A stretch of 56,697 nt of DNA from Gallionellaceae bacterium (lineage in GTDB: Bacteria > Pseudomonadota > Gammaproteobacteria > Burkholderiales > Gallionellaceae), in contig JAIELH010000046.1 of assembly GCA_019753125.1 (NCBI GenBank), positions 1-56,697 of the forward strand. Direction: 5' to 3'. This document shows positions 8,622-15,972 of the stretch, one piece after another. How positions within the stretch are numbered: position 1 is the stretch's first letter; every line of letters starts with the position of its first letter. The position numbers and the translations under genes were made by a program. A model generated the notes under the pieces. That model ran no database searches and had not been told where the DNA came from. It saw only the letters and a list, made by a program, of their open reading frames with translations.

Positions 8622-9028
8622 GCTTGGTACTCCTTTGTGAAGTTGTTGAATGGGGTTAGAAGCTGGTTTAGGCGGGCTTTGTCGCCCTTGCGGATGACAT
8701 CGGCAAGGTGGGTGTCAAGCAGCGTGGACACTTCGCCGATTCGGTTAAATGCTTCCAGTTGATCGCGTTCGTGGTCGGCGATTTCATCGCGGATGGCCGC
8801 TTGCTCGGCACGGAGCTTGGCGGCGTCCTCTCCGCTTAGTATCGCGGCCTCAATGCGTTGCTGTGCTTCGTGGTAGGCGTTGCGTAGCCCTAGGATGACT
8901 TGGTTAGCCTCACCAATGAGCCGGTGCGCATCGTTCGTCACCTCGGCGGGTGTTTGGATGGATTCACGGTTGCCGCTGCGTGTCGAAATGAACGGCAGCC
9001 CGTCAATGATTTTCAGTTTCATTGTCAT
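8618..9028 (-). CDS. Coiled-coil element protein (136 aa)
   Basis: Starts MTMKLKIIDGLPFIST; the ATG at 9028 overlaps the upstream small gene by 4 bp. A short beta-like N-terminus is followed by long helices (EAQQRIEAAILSGEDAAKLRAEQAAI). It pairs with the 168-aa coiled-coil gene downstream and could form a hetero-oligomer with it. No family recognised. Confidence 0.7.
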   Translation of the reverse strand: MTMKLKIIDGLPFISTRSGNRESIQTPAEVTNDAHRLIGEANQVILGLRNAYHEAQQRIEAAILSGEDAAKLRAEQAAIRDEIADHERDQLEAFNRIGEVSTLLDTHLADVIRKGDKARLNQLLTPFNNFTKEYQA

Positions 9029-9183
9029 TTCCCCTTGGAAGATGTTTGCTTTTGGGTTGGTAGGAAAAACAGAACTTTTGCCCCGGCTGGTATCTGGAGG
9101 GGCTTGGTCGGCACGAACCCGCGCCGCTTCATGTCGGCCACGACGGAAGGGTGATAAACATTCAGCTTATTATTCTGTTTCAT
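9025..9183 (-). CDS. Small basic element protein (52 aa)
   Basis: Open frame starting MKQNNKLNVYHPSVVADMKRR and ending SSKGK. Its TGA overlaps the ATG of the next gene (ATGA), the same coupling seen along this operon, which supports it being real. The protein is basic with a beta-prone middle (AGAKVLFFLPT). No family recognised. It is the first gene of the leftward structural operon and diverges from the 548-aa gene at 9263. Confidence 0.6.
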   Translation of the reverse strand: MKQNNKLNVYHPSVVADMKRRGFVPTKPLQIPAGAKVLFFLPTQKQTSSKGK

Positions 9184-9262
9184 GGCATTGATGGGGTTAT
9201 TTGTGTGGGTTTAACTGTATTGTCACGACTAGCCGCCCGCGTCGTGATGTCACAATAAATCC

Positions 9263-10909
9263 ATGAAAAAACCATCACTGATTGTTGATATTGGCCCGCT
9301 GTCTTGCTGCGGTACTGACCTCGTTCTGGAATTCATGAGCAAGGCATTGCATGACGATGAACACGACATTTGGCGACCGCACGAGTCGCCGCATATCCGC
9401 GACCTCATCGAGACATGGACGAAAAACGGGATTGATCGGCTGGGGAATATCCGAGATGAGTTTATGAGGCGGGTAGGTGTGACGCTGCGTAATCCGCCAA
9501 CAGAGCCCGTGCCAAAGCCCAAACTGTACGCCGGGCGCTGGAATAGCGAAGAGATAGAGTCGGTAAGGCTGTACCTCGAATCACTCCCCGAGGAAGCATT
9601 TGCGCTGGACGACTGGATGATGATGGTGGATTACCTCGTTCAGAAATACCTTCCCCTTGATGTGATGATGGATGAATCTAAGTTGCAGGTAATGCGCGCC
9701 TCCATGATGGGCAGGGTTCAGGCGCACATGCCGGACATGTCGGCCAAAGATGCTATCAAGGTCGCCATGGAGTTCCCGCTCAGCATTGTTGCGCTTGAAT
9801 GGGAGTTCGGCATGACCGCTGCGCAAAGGGCTGCTATCGAGTTCGGGCAGGCGCGTTGCTGCCAGTACGTCACCAACGTTACCGAGTCGGTGCGCGACCA
9901 GATGAAGCACACCGTCTTGAACTGGCAGCAAGACAAGTACAGCGGATCTCCTTCGCTGATCGCAAAGCGTGATTTGCAGGGCAAGCTGCTTGACGATTTC
10001 GCGGTGCTGAATCGGGACTGGCGGCGTATTGCCCTAACGGAAACCGCAAACAGCAGCATGAACGGCTTTCTTTCTTCACTGCCGGTGGGTGCGAAGGTCA
10101 AGCGTCAAGAGATGTACGGCGGCGCGTGCTCGTTCTGTCGAAGCATTGATGGGCGCGTGTTTACTGTGGTGGCCGCAGACGCGCAAGAGAAAAACGGCGA
10201 AACAGAGATTTGGACGGAGAAAGACAATTCCGGTCGCTCAGCCTCGCCACGGAAGAGATCGCCAGACGGCGGGGGGCTCGTTGTTCGGGAGGCGAATGAA
10301 ATGTATTGGGTGCCCGCCGGCCCTGTTCACCCTCATTGCCGGGGGCGTTGGTCGCTAGTGAAAGCGGCCATTCCCGCCGATGACCCGAGGTTCGCCGCGT
10401 ATCTGGATAAAAAGTATGGGGCGGAATTGCTGACAAAATCGGACAGTACCGACAGCGACCCCACACCAGCTCAAGCCGAAGCTGGCAACTACAAGAAACG
10501 CAAGATGTCATGGCGCGGCCTGACGATCTCAATCGAGAATGAACCAGGTTCAATTCGTCGCGGCACCAAGCCGGATGGTTCCGAGTGGCAAACCAAAATG
10601 ACGCACGCCTATGGCTATGTGAATAGAACGCTGGGCGTGGATGGGGATCATATTGACGTGTTTATCGGGCGGCAGCTTGACGCGCCGATGGTCTATGTCG
10701 TTCACCAGCGCAAGGTTGGCCGGTGGGATGAGTACGACGAAGACAAGTGTTTTATTGGATTCCTGACGCAAGAAGCTGCAAAGGACGCCTTTCTGGCGAA
10801 TTACGACGACCCGCGCTTCCTTGGCTCGATCACCGCCATGCCGGTGGATGAGTTTGTCGAAAAGGCGAGGGAGGCCAACGGGCGGATGGTTAAGGCGCTT
10901 GCACTGTAG
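9263..10909 (+). CDS. Mu gpF-like head morphogenesis protein fused to an InPase-like domain (548 aa)
   Basis: Residues about 150-365 match the SPP1 gp7/Mu gpF minor head type: ALTETANSS, YGGACSFCRSIDGRVF and VHPHCRGRW, with the usual CxxC and HPHCRG metal-binding elements. Residues about 410-545 form a second domain (MSWRGLTISIENEPGS, YGYVNRTLGVDGDHIDVFIG, YDEDKCFIGFLTQEAAK). This resembles the inorganic-pyrophosphatase-like InPase module found in phage polyvalent proteins, with the acidic DGDHIDVF motif. The usual role is capsid assembly with a co-injected accessory activity. It is the only structural-type gene on the plus strand, and no portal or capsid gene adjoins it. Confidence 0.85.
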   Translation: MKKPSLIVDIGPLSCCGTDLVLEFMSKALHDDEHDIWRPHESPHIRDLIETWTKNGIDRLGNIRDEFMRRVGVTLRNPPTEPVPKPKLYAGRWNSEEIESVRLYLESLPEEAFALDDWMMMVDYLVQKYLPLDVMMDESKLQVMRASMMGRVQAHMPDMSAKDAIKVAMEFPLSIVALEWEFGMTAAQRAAIEFGQARCCQYVTNVTESVRDQMKHTVLNWQQDKYSGSPSLIAKRDLQGKLLDDFAVLNRDWRRIALTETANSSMNGFLSSLPVGAKVKRQEMYGGACSFCRSIDGRVFTVVAADAQEKNGETEIWTEKDNSGRSASPRKRSPDGGGLVVREANEMYWVPAGPVHPHCRGRWSLVKAAIPADDPRFAAYLDKKYGAELLTKSDSTDSDPTPAQAEAGNYKKRKMSWRGLTISIENEPGSIRRGTKPDGSEWQTKMTHAYGYVNRTLGVDGDHIDVFIGRQLDAPMVYVVHQRKVGRWDEYDEDKCFIGFLTQEAAKDAFLANYDDPRFLGSITAMPVDEFVEKAREANGRMVKALAL

Positions 10910-10932
10910 GTTTCCTCAGTTTGTGGAAACCT
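10908..10932 (+). terminator. Terminator of the gpF-InPase gene
   Basis: Hairpin AGGTTTCC / GGAAACCT with a 9-base loop begins inside the stop codon of the plus-strand gene. The following T run is weak. Confidence 0.55.
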
Positions 10933-10960
10933 CATTTCATGGGTGTGCGATAATGCGCGC

Positions 10961-11032
10961 GTCCCCGCTACCGTTTCGCACGTTGTGAAGGAGGGAGCGA
11001 GCAATCGCCGAGGCATCTTTCGTAGCGGGGTA
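10961..11032. ncRNA. Candidate structured RNA in an intergenic gap of the element
   Basis: CCCCGCTAC (10963-10971) pairs perfectly with GTAGCGGGG (11022-11030) over a 50-base interior. The interior contains a GCGA-GCAA-TCGC tetraloop hairpin (about 10998-11009) and an imperfect TTCGCAC/GTGAA hairpin. No open frame of note covers it. It sits between two terminators. This could be a small regulatory RNA or a phage-type signal; strand and function are unknown. Confidence 0.35.
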
Positions 11033-11063
11033 CATCCTTACAAAGCTATATCCCAACAAAAGA

Positions 11064-11098
11064 AAAGCCCCTGACAAAAAGCATCAGGGGTTTGGGCT
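11064..11098. terminator. Bidirectional terminator after the AlpA-like gene
   Basis: CCCCTGA (11068-11074) pairs with TCAGGGG (11084-11090). On the minus strand it is followed by a C/T-rich run (CTTTTCTTTT), and on the plus strand by tttgggcttt. It closes the leftward control-gene operon that ends at 11103. Confidence 0.65.
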
Positions 11099-11102
11099 TT
11101 CT

Positions 11103-11369
11103 CTAATTTTGACTGCATGGCATTGTTGCCTGCCCACCGGCAGATTTGCGCGCCTCCATCCAGTCCTCCACCTCCTGCAAGTCCCATGCAACCATGCGCG
11201 CGGTGATGGTGAAGCGCTTGGGGAATTCGCCGCGCTTCTCCATGTTGTAGATCGTCCGGTCGCACAATGGAATGATCTTGCGCAATTGCTTGCGGTTAAT
11301 CAGCACCCTGCCGGGCTTTCTCATTTCGCTGGGGGTCAATTCCCTACTGGGTAAGTTTTGTATGCTCAT
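11103..11369 (-). CDS. AlpA-like helix-turn-helix regulator (88 aa)
   Basis: The core VLINRKQLRKIIPLCDRTIYNMEKRGEFPKRF followed by VAWDLQEVEDWMEARK is the AlpA/MerR-like winged-helix pattern: one helix-turn-helix, a wing and an ExxxW C-terminal helix. AlpA proteins act as excisionase activators or regulators in P4-type elements. I chose the ATG at 11369, preceded by a purine-rich AGAAG; an in-frame ATG at 11378 is possible. It overlaps the gene upstream by 26 bp. Confidence 0.8.
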   Translation of the reverse strand: MSIQNLPSRELTPSEMRKPGRVLINRKQLRKIIPLCDRTIYNMEKRGEFPKRFTITARMVAWDLQEVEDWMEARKSAGGQATMPCSQN

Positions 11370-11811
11370 CTTCTTCATTGGCGAATTCAAGCGCTTTATC
11401 TGCCAAGCATGAAAGAACACGCCTTATCGCATTAAGTTCATCGCTGCTTTCAACGCACCACTGCAAGTGGTCGATGCTGTCACCGCCTACTGCGCTATCT
11501 TTGTTCAAAATAGCGGACACCTTGATATTGCGTGTCATTGCACTCGCTGACATCGCCAATGCGCGCAGATCATAAAAATGACCAAGGGTGTCGGCTGGGG
11601 TTGATGCGCTCCCTTCTAATTCTGGCTCATACAATTGCCTTGCCATGCCATGAGCTTTGTCTAAAAGTGCGGACATAGTGACGTTTACGGGCAGAATTCC
11701 CGTGTCCATATCAACCTGATTTCCGAAGTTGATTTTCGGCATCAGTGTTTTCATGGCTTGCAGGGCGTCCAGTAACTCCCCCAAGTCGATCTCTATTTTT
11801 GGAGTGTTCAT
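11344..11811 (-). CDS. Hypothetical element protein (155 aa)
   Basis: Soluble, mostly helical and acidic at its C-terminus (FANEEDEHTKLTQ). No family recognised. Its start overlaps the upstream gene by 4 bp, within a leftward operon of small control genes (12318 to 11103). The motif DALQAMKTLMPKINFGNQ at the N-terminus and the Cys-Val-Glu-Ser stretch in the middle show no known catalytic pattern. Confidence 0.6.
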   Translation of the reverse strand: MNTPKIEIDLGELLDALQAMKTLMPKINFGNQVDMDTGILPVNVTMSALLDKAHGMARQLYEPELEGSASTPADTLGHFYDLRALAMSASAMTRNIKVSAILNKDSAVGGDSIDHLQWCVESSDELNAIRRVLSCLADKALEFANEEDEHTKLTQ

Positions 11812-12041
11812 GCTGCACCTCCTTGCACTGCAAAAACAAAATTGTCGAACAAGATAGTTTCGGCTTTTGCGGCTTCAATCAAAAACTCCATGCCGTCAAA
11901 ATCAATGTTGTTGTAGTGTGAGATTTCGCGTTCTGCAAGATCGAAAAAGCGTTGCATGTTCTCGCAATGCTTGCGCGTGCGCTCAAGTAGTTCGGTTTGT
12001 GTAACTGGGGTTACGGGTTGCGCAGTTTTTTGGTTATTCAT
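11808..12041 (-). CDS. Hypothetical small element protein (77 aa)
   Basis: Start chosen at MNNQKTAQPVTPVTQ, just inside the stop of the upstream gene; the frame is open further upstream but overlaps that gene heavily. Helical (ELLERTRKHCENMQRFFDLAEREI). No family recognised. Belongs to the same small-gene operon. Confidence 0.55.
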   Translation of the reverse strand: MNNQKTAQPVTPVTQTELLERTRKHCENMQRFFDLAEREISHYNNIDFDGMEFLIEAAKAETILFDNFVFAVQGGAA

Positions 12042-12318
12042 GATGCGCCTCGACTTTCGTTTGGACGTTTTGAAGTGCTGTCCTGCATGTGTCAAGTACA
12101 AGGGACAATCCCCAAGCTTGATAAATAATTGCGGCTCCCTCTTCGTCCGTTGCTCTGACAGTAATTTCAGATAGGAACTCCAATACCGCGCCGACTCTTA
12201 TTAACGTGTCTTCCGGGTTATTATCGGTTATCAGTGGATTGTAAAAATCTAGACCAAGTTTTCTTGGTGGGGTTGCATATTGCGCAGGCGCGCGGGTGGT
12301 AGAATCGCTCTTAGCCAT
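12034..12318 (-). CDS. Hypothetical small element protein (94 aa)
   Basis: Start chosen at MAKSDSTTRAPAQYATP (ATG at 12318), preceded by AGGAG on the minus strand. Contains LDFYNPLITDNNPEDTLIRVGAVLEFLSEI and a helical tail ending in a His-Glu motif. In style it resembles small DUF3077-like proteins of phage control regions, with low confidence. It overlaps the 77-aa gene. Confidence 0.55.
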   Translation of the reverse strand: MAKSDSTTRAPAQYATPPRKLGLDFYNPLITDNNPEDTLIRVGAVLEFLSEITVRATDEEGAAIIYQAWGLSLVLDTCRTALQNVQTKVEAHHE

Positions 12319-12396
12319 GATGAAAGCTCCTTTTTCGTTGTGGTTAGGCGGTTTGGGTGGCTCAAACACCCTTGCCGCCGCTTTTGCCTGAGTCCG

Positions 12397-12738
12397 TCAG
12401 GCGGCGGTGACACTTCTTTCAATAGATTCTGCTATCAAAGCATTCAGGCTCTTGCCGCGTGTTTCTGCGAGCATGGCCGCACGGGCATGTAGCTCCGGTT
12501 CCAAACGCAAGTGCAATTTCCCAGAGTAGGGCTTGTTTGGCTCTTTCCCCAGCTTTTTGCAGGTCTCCAAGTAATCATCCACGGCTTCCTCGAAGGCGGC
12601 GCGCAACTTAGCCACACTATCACCGTGAAAGCCGATTACATCGCGAATGCCTGCGATATGGCCGATAAATAGCTCATCCTCTTCGGAATATTCGACGCGG
12701 GCCGCAAAGCCTTTATGTTCCATCGTGTTCACGCTCAT
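12397..12738 (-). CDS. hicB: HicB-family antitoxin (113 aa)
   Basis: HicB pattern: partial RNase H-like fold (ARVEYSEEDELFIGHIAG, then GDSVAKLRAAFEEAVDDYLETCKKLG) followed by a ribbon-helix-helix tail (KLHLRLEPELHARAAMLAETRGKSLNALIAESIE). HicB binds and neutralises HicA and represses the operon through its DNA-binding tail. The gene overlaps hicA by 4 bp (ATGA), toxin first as is common for hicAB. Confidence 0.9.
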   Translation of the reverse strand: MSVNTMEHKGFAARVEYSEEDELFIGHIAGIRDVIGFHGDSVAKLRAAFEEAVDDYLETCKKLGKEPNKPYSGKLHLRLEPELHARAAMLAETRGKSLNALIAESIERSVTAA

Positions 12739-12989
12739 GGTCTTACTCCTAAAGTTTCAAGATAATGCCGCGCGTCCCTTACTTGGTATGGCTTGGCTTC
12801 CTTTGCTGGGTGTGGCCTGTGAAAAGCGGCAACAACACCATCTTTCTCAAAGCGTACCCGTGAACCATTGCCCTCGATCACGCGGCAACCAACAGCTACC
12901 AGCAACGCTTCGATGCGCCGCCATTCAAGCGATGCCGAAACGGGTTCGGCAAATACGGCGGTTAGTGTTTTGCGATGCGTAGCGTTCAT
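12735..12989 (-). CDS. hicA: HicA-family mRNA interferase toxin (84 aa)
   Basis: Start at MNATHRKTL (ATG 12989); the open frame continues upstream but would cross the operator region. The protein shows the dsRBD-like HicA fold of the longer type: EALLVAVGCRVIEGNGSRVRFEKDG, then FHRPHPAKEAKPYQVRDARHYLETLG, with the FHRPHP histidines at the expected place. HicA cleaves mRNA. In a mobile element it probably stabilises maintenance. Confidence 0.88.
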   Translation of the reverse strand: MNATHRKTLTAVFAEPVSASLEWRRIEALLVAVGCRVIEGNGSRVRFEKDGVVAAFHRPHPAKEAKPYQVRDARHYLETLGVRP

Positions 12990-12998
12990 GCTGCGTAT

Positions 12999-13017
12999 GG
13001 TATCAAAAAACAATACC
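12999..13017. promoter_or_regulatory. Inverted repeat upstream of hicA, probable HicB operator
   Basis: GGTAT at 12999-13003 and ATACC at 13013-13017 form an inverted repeat 10 bases upstream of the hicA start, between hicA and the divergent plus-strand gene at 13067. This is the usual place for autoregulation by HicB. Binding is inferred. Confidence 0.45.
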
Positions 13018-13066
13018 AAGTCAAGCGAAATAATAAAGGGTATGATTTTCACAGTGAGGTGAATAA

Positions 13067-13405
13067 ATGACTGACTCAAACAAAATGATTCCTGCTCCGC
13101 TTTCGTCGGATCAACTCCCATCGTGGTTTCGTGGAGATCCCGCCGAAGGTGATGAGAATGGCCCGTTCCTTGTCAAAAACAAGAGCGGCGATGTTCTTGA
13201 TAGACGTAACTACGGCGGGTGGAAAGCGCCTGAATATGGTGACGGCTATTATGACTCGCGCAGCGATTATGACTTTTCCCCTGAGTACCTAGCGCAGCAA
13301 GAAGCACTTCATCAGGCCATGAGTGAATCAACGCCCGACTTCATCAAGCAGGCCATCGCAGAGCGCGAACAGCAACTACAAGCCGAACGGAAAAGCTGCG
13401 GCTGA
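13067..13405 (+). CDS. Hypothetical element protein, divergent from hicAB (112 aa)
   Basis: Preceded by GTGAGGTG at good spacing. The protein is hydrophilic, with a Gly/Tyr/Asp-rich middle (YGGWKAPEYGDGYYDSRSDYDFSPEYL) and a charged helical C-terminus. No family recognised. It is the only plus-strand gene in the control region and shares the short divergent promoter region with hicA, so it may be co-regulated with the toxin-antitoxin pair. Confidence 0.65.
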   Translation: MTDSNKMIPAPLSSDQLPSWFRGDPAEGDENGPFLVKNKSGDVLDRRNYGGWKAPEYGDGYYDSRSDYDFSPEYLAQQEALHQAMSESTPDFIKQAIAEREQQLQAERKSCG

Positions 13406-13589
13406 TTTTTCAGCAGTGGCTTTTATTGATGGGCCGAACAATTCAAAGCGCGAAATAAGTCCGATAAATCCGAACTGCCGGAATCGGTTAAGTCGTTGAT
13501 GCAATTTTCTAATCATGGTTTTTTGTGGGTGAGTTGGTGCGCGATAAATCCGAATCACGAAAGCTGGGCGGAAAAATCCGCCGATCTCG

Positions 13590-14378
13590 TCAACTCCCTC
13601 GGTGGCTTTGCCAGTCGAACGGAACGAACTGCCCGCCATCCTCCCGTAGTCGGTCATAAATGCGCTCACCCAAGAATGCTTTAATTTCTGGTGCGGTCAG
13701 GTTCGACAGCAACAACGTTGGGCGGAGCTTCTCGTAGCGCTCGTTCAGAATGTCAAACATTAGATTCTTCTCGAAGTCGCTGCCAAACTGAACCCCAATC
13801 TCGTCAATGATGAGCAAGTCAGGGTAGGTGAGCATGTTAATCACATCGCCTTCAGATTCTTCGGAATTTTTTCGGAAGGTGTCTTTTACCCGGCGCACCA
13901 TGCGTTGTACGGTTGTGAACATGGCACACCTTCCACATTTCATGATCTGCAATGCAACTCCCACTGCGAGGTGGGTTTTTCCAGTGCCTGGCTTACCGCA
14001 AAATATTGCGCTCCTGCCTGATTTAAGCGATTCATCGAATTGATCGGCGTAGCTTGTGGCGAATGCTAGAGCGCGTTTTTGTCCTTCACTTGTCGCGCTG
14101 TATGAGTCTAGGGTGCGATTTTGGAAGCGGTCAGGTATGCCAGCTTCACCTAAACGTTTTTGCCAAGCACGGTGCCGTTCCTGCGCGGCCTTTTCGGCTT
14201 CTTCATTCCGACGTTTATCGGCTTGCTCCGCAGCGCACTTGGGGCAAGTAGACCACACAGTTTTGTAGAGGTTACGGCTACTGTAGTTTCCGTGCTTCTC
14301 GCAATTTTCACTCTTCAATTCATTGCTAATGGCAGTCAATGCCGAAATAGGTTTCATCGTGGTTTCAGTTGTGTTCAT
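13590..14378 (-). CDS. DnaC-like helicase-loader ATPase (262 aa)
   Basis: AAA+ ATPase of the DnaC/IstB class: Walker A GKPGTGKTHLAVG near residue 130, Walker B DLLIIDEIG near residue 190, sensor-like LLLSNLTAPEIK, and an arginine-rich end (YDRLREDGG). The N-terminus has CEKHG and CPKC, a likely zinc-binding knuckle. It loads the replicative helicase at the element origin. The gene overlaps the DnaT-like gene by 4 bp, so the pair forms a replication module. Confidence 0.88.
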   Translation of the reverse strand: MNTTETTMKPISALTAISNELKSENCEKHGNYSSRNLYKTVWSTCPKCAAEQADKRRNEEAEKAAQERHRAWQKRLGEAGIPDRFQNRTLDSYSATSEGQKRALAFATSYADQFDESLKSGRSAIFCGKPGTGKTHLAVGVALQIMKCGRCAMFTTVQRMVRRVKDTFRKNSEESEGDVINMLTYPDLLIIDEIGVQFGSDFEKNLMFDILNERYEKLRPTLLLSNLTAPEIKAFLGERIYDRLREDGGQFVPFDWQSHRGS

Positions 14379-15118
14379 AGCGCGGTTACTCCTGATCCAT
14401 AGTCTTTCTCAGCGAAGTTTTCCGAGCGCGGCAACTTAACGCGAGTCGCTGGTGATGATGTTGCATGGTTGCGGTCGTGCATTGCTGATTGCAACAGCGC
14501 TTTATCCCATTCGGGTTGTGTGCGCAGGGTGTGTGGCTGCGTCCGCCAGTAAGCGATGAATTCACCCAGCTTGCCATCGGGCACCGTAACCATTGCCATT
14601 TTTGCCAACGTAGGAAATTCTTCTGACGGTTTCCAGTTGATGTTCATCGCAAACTTTTCGTGGGCGCGTGTATCTTCTGGTCTGTTGCTTTTACTGGTCT
14701 GTTCTATTGTCTGTTCTATGCCCCTAGCGGATTCCGCAACTGTTGGGGTAGTGGATTCCGCAACTATTCGACCGTTTTGGGTAGTGGATTCCGCAACGGT
14801 AGTGGATTCCGCAACGGTAGCGGAATTCGCAACTGTTTGAATATTTGGCACGGTGATTTTGTAGCGCGTAGCCCGCGACTTTCCGCCGGTACCTTCCTTG
14901 CTCAGCCAGCCAAGGTCGCACAGCTCAGTAGTTACCCGGCTTATGTTGGATAAGTGCATCCCTCCGATGCGCTCTGCAAGCGCTTTGCGGGACGGCCAAA
15001 CGGTGTCGTTGTTTTTTGCACGGAACGATAAGAGACCTATCAGCACTCGCATGTGCCATTGCGTCAATCGCCTGTCCGCAAGCATCTCTATCGGCACAAT
15101 TGAAAATATTTCAGTCAT
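14375..15118 (-). CDS. Replication protein with winged-helix and DnaT-like domains (247 aa)
   Basis: Start at MTEIFSIVP; a TTG codon 12 bases upstream is possible. Residues about 1-90 form a winged helix (LTQWHMRVLIGLLSFRAK, then SNISRVTTELCDLGWL). A low-complexity linker reads ATVAESTTVAEST and is coded by DNA repeats. The C-terminal domain NINWKPSEEFPTLA, then GEFIAYWRTQPHTLRTQPEWDKAL, matches the DnaT DNA-binding domain. Together with the DnaC-like ATPase it resembles the O/P-type initiation pair of lambdoid phages. The DNA repeats inside it are likely the origin. Confidence 0.85.
   Translation of the reverse strand: MTEIFSIVPIEMLADRRLTQWHMRVLIGLLSFRAKNNDTVWPSRKALAERIGGMHLSNISRVTTELCDLGWLSKEGTGGKSRATRYKITVPNIQTVANSATVAESTTVAESTTQNGRIVAESTTPTVAESARGIEQTIEQTSKSNRPEDTRAHEKFAMNINWKPSEEFPTLAKMAMVTVPDGKLGEFIAYWRTQPHTLRTQPEWDKALLQSAMHDRNHATSSPATRVKLPRSENFAEKDYGSGVTAL
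14727..14833. repeat. Five iterons inside the replication gene, probable element origin
   Basis: G(T/C)GGATTCCGCAAC or a close variant occurs at 14727-14740, 14751-14764, 14784-14797, 14802-14815 and 14820-14833. The last copy reads GCGGAATTCGCAAC. Spacings are 24, 33, 18 and 18 bp. The repeats code the low-complexity linker of the replication protein, as lambda iterons do inside gene O. Origin function is inferred. Confidence 0.7.
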
Positions 15119-15446
15119 GCGGGCCGCCAATCAGGATGAACTTTCCGATGCGCGGGTGAATGACGCCGGCATCATCAATCTGATTCACGCGCCTAGTGAG
15201 TATTTTCAAACCCTGTGCGCGCAGCTCTTGAATGCGACCGCTCGGATGGTAGATCGCCAGAAACCTGCGGGCATCGAAACTGGTAATAGGGGCGACCTTC
15301 AGCGCGGCAGTTAGTCTTGCGCGCTGTGTGGCAACATCGTTACCTGACACTGTGCGTAACAGCGTGGCATAATGAGTCCGCTTCGCTTGACTAGCCGCCG
15401 GATTGGTTTCCACGCCCCCGGCGGCTTTTCTTTTTCGCTTGGTCAT
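15111..15446 (-). CDS. Small helix-turn-helix-like protein (111 aa)
   Basis: After a basic N-terminus (MTKRKRKAAGG) a compact winged-helix region reads RARLTAALKVAPITSFDARRFLAIYHPSGRIQELRAQG. This resembles the HTH_55 type found in phage control genes. It overlaps the replication gene by 8 bp and precedes it on the same strand, so it may act in replication control. The family name is a moderate-confidence call. Confidence 0.65.
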   Translation of the reverse strand: MTKRKRKAAGGVETNPAASQAKRTHYATLLRTVSGNDVATQRARLTAALKVAPITSFDARRFLAIYHPSGRIQELRAQGLKILTRRVNQIDDAGVIHPRIGKFILIGGPHD

Positions 15447-15453
15447 GATCGCC

Positions 15454-15651
15454 TCACTTTCCGCTCAGGACGCATTCAAGTTGCCATTTCCCGTTCACTA
15501 TCACCGCATCTTCAAATGCGATTACGGCCATAGCAAGACGATCAAGAGCAACTTGCGAGGGCATCGAACCTATTACGCCGGAAACATTGGCGGCGGCATC
15601 ATGTAGCTCTTCAACGCGCTTGTTGATCGGGGTTTTGGCTTGGTGGCTCAT
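15454..15651 (-). CDS. Hypothetical small element protein (65 aa)
   Basis: Start chosen at MSHQAKTPINKRVEEL, overlapping the stop of the AlpA-like gene (ATGA). Helical and acidic. No family recognised. It lies between an AlpA-like gene and a helix-turn-helix gene, in a leftward early-gene operon from 15887 to 13590. Confidence 0.6.
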   Translation of the reverse strand: MSHQAKTPINKRVEELHDAAANVSGVIGSMPSQVALDRLAMAVIAFEDAVIVNGKWQLECVLSGK

Positions 15652-15887
15652 TTCGCACCGCCTTCCAGCAACGCACGTATTTGAGCAACAGGCCACGCAA
15701 GGCGGCCATTGATTCGGATGGGGAGTGGCACCCCTGAAGGCTCTGTCGAAGCCCAGCTTCTTAGGGTCTGTGGTTTTCGATTCAGATAGTAAGCGGCCTC
15801 TTCAGTGGTTACTGTTGAGCGCGTTACTTGTTCAAGTGGCGGCGGGAAGTTTGCCGAATTTGTTTGTTGATTGACTGCGGTTTGCAT
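15648..15887 (-). CDS. AlpA/excisionase-like helix-turn-helix protein (79 aa)
   Basis: Start at MQTAVNQQTNSANF. The core VTTEEAAYYLNRKPQTLRSW, then RINGRLAWPVAQIRALLEGG, is a MerR/AlpA-type winged helix. It is the second such protein in the element and lies closer to the integrase, so it is the better candidate for the recombination directionality factor. First gene of the early operon. Confidence 0.7.
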   Translation of the reverse strand: MQTAVNQQTNSANFPPPLEQVTRSTVTTEEAAYYLNRKPQTLRSWASTEPSGVPLPIRINGRLAWPVAQIRALLEGGAK

Positions 15888-15972
15888 GATTCGCCCTCGT
15901 TTTTTGTTGAGGCGCGTATTCAATGCCAGAAAAACTCCCCGCGTTGCTAGGTTTTCCTTGTTTTAGGAAATT

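Noticed and set aside
13376-13669. 97-aa minus-strand frame overlapping the DnaC-like gene end
   Set aside because: It overlaps the well-supported DnaC-like gene in another frame and shows no family pattern.
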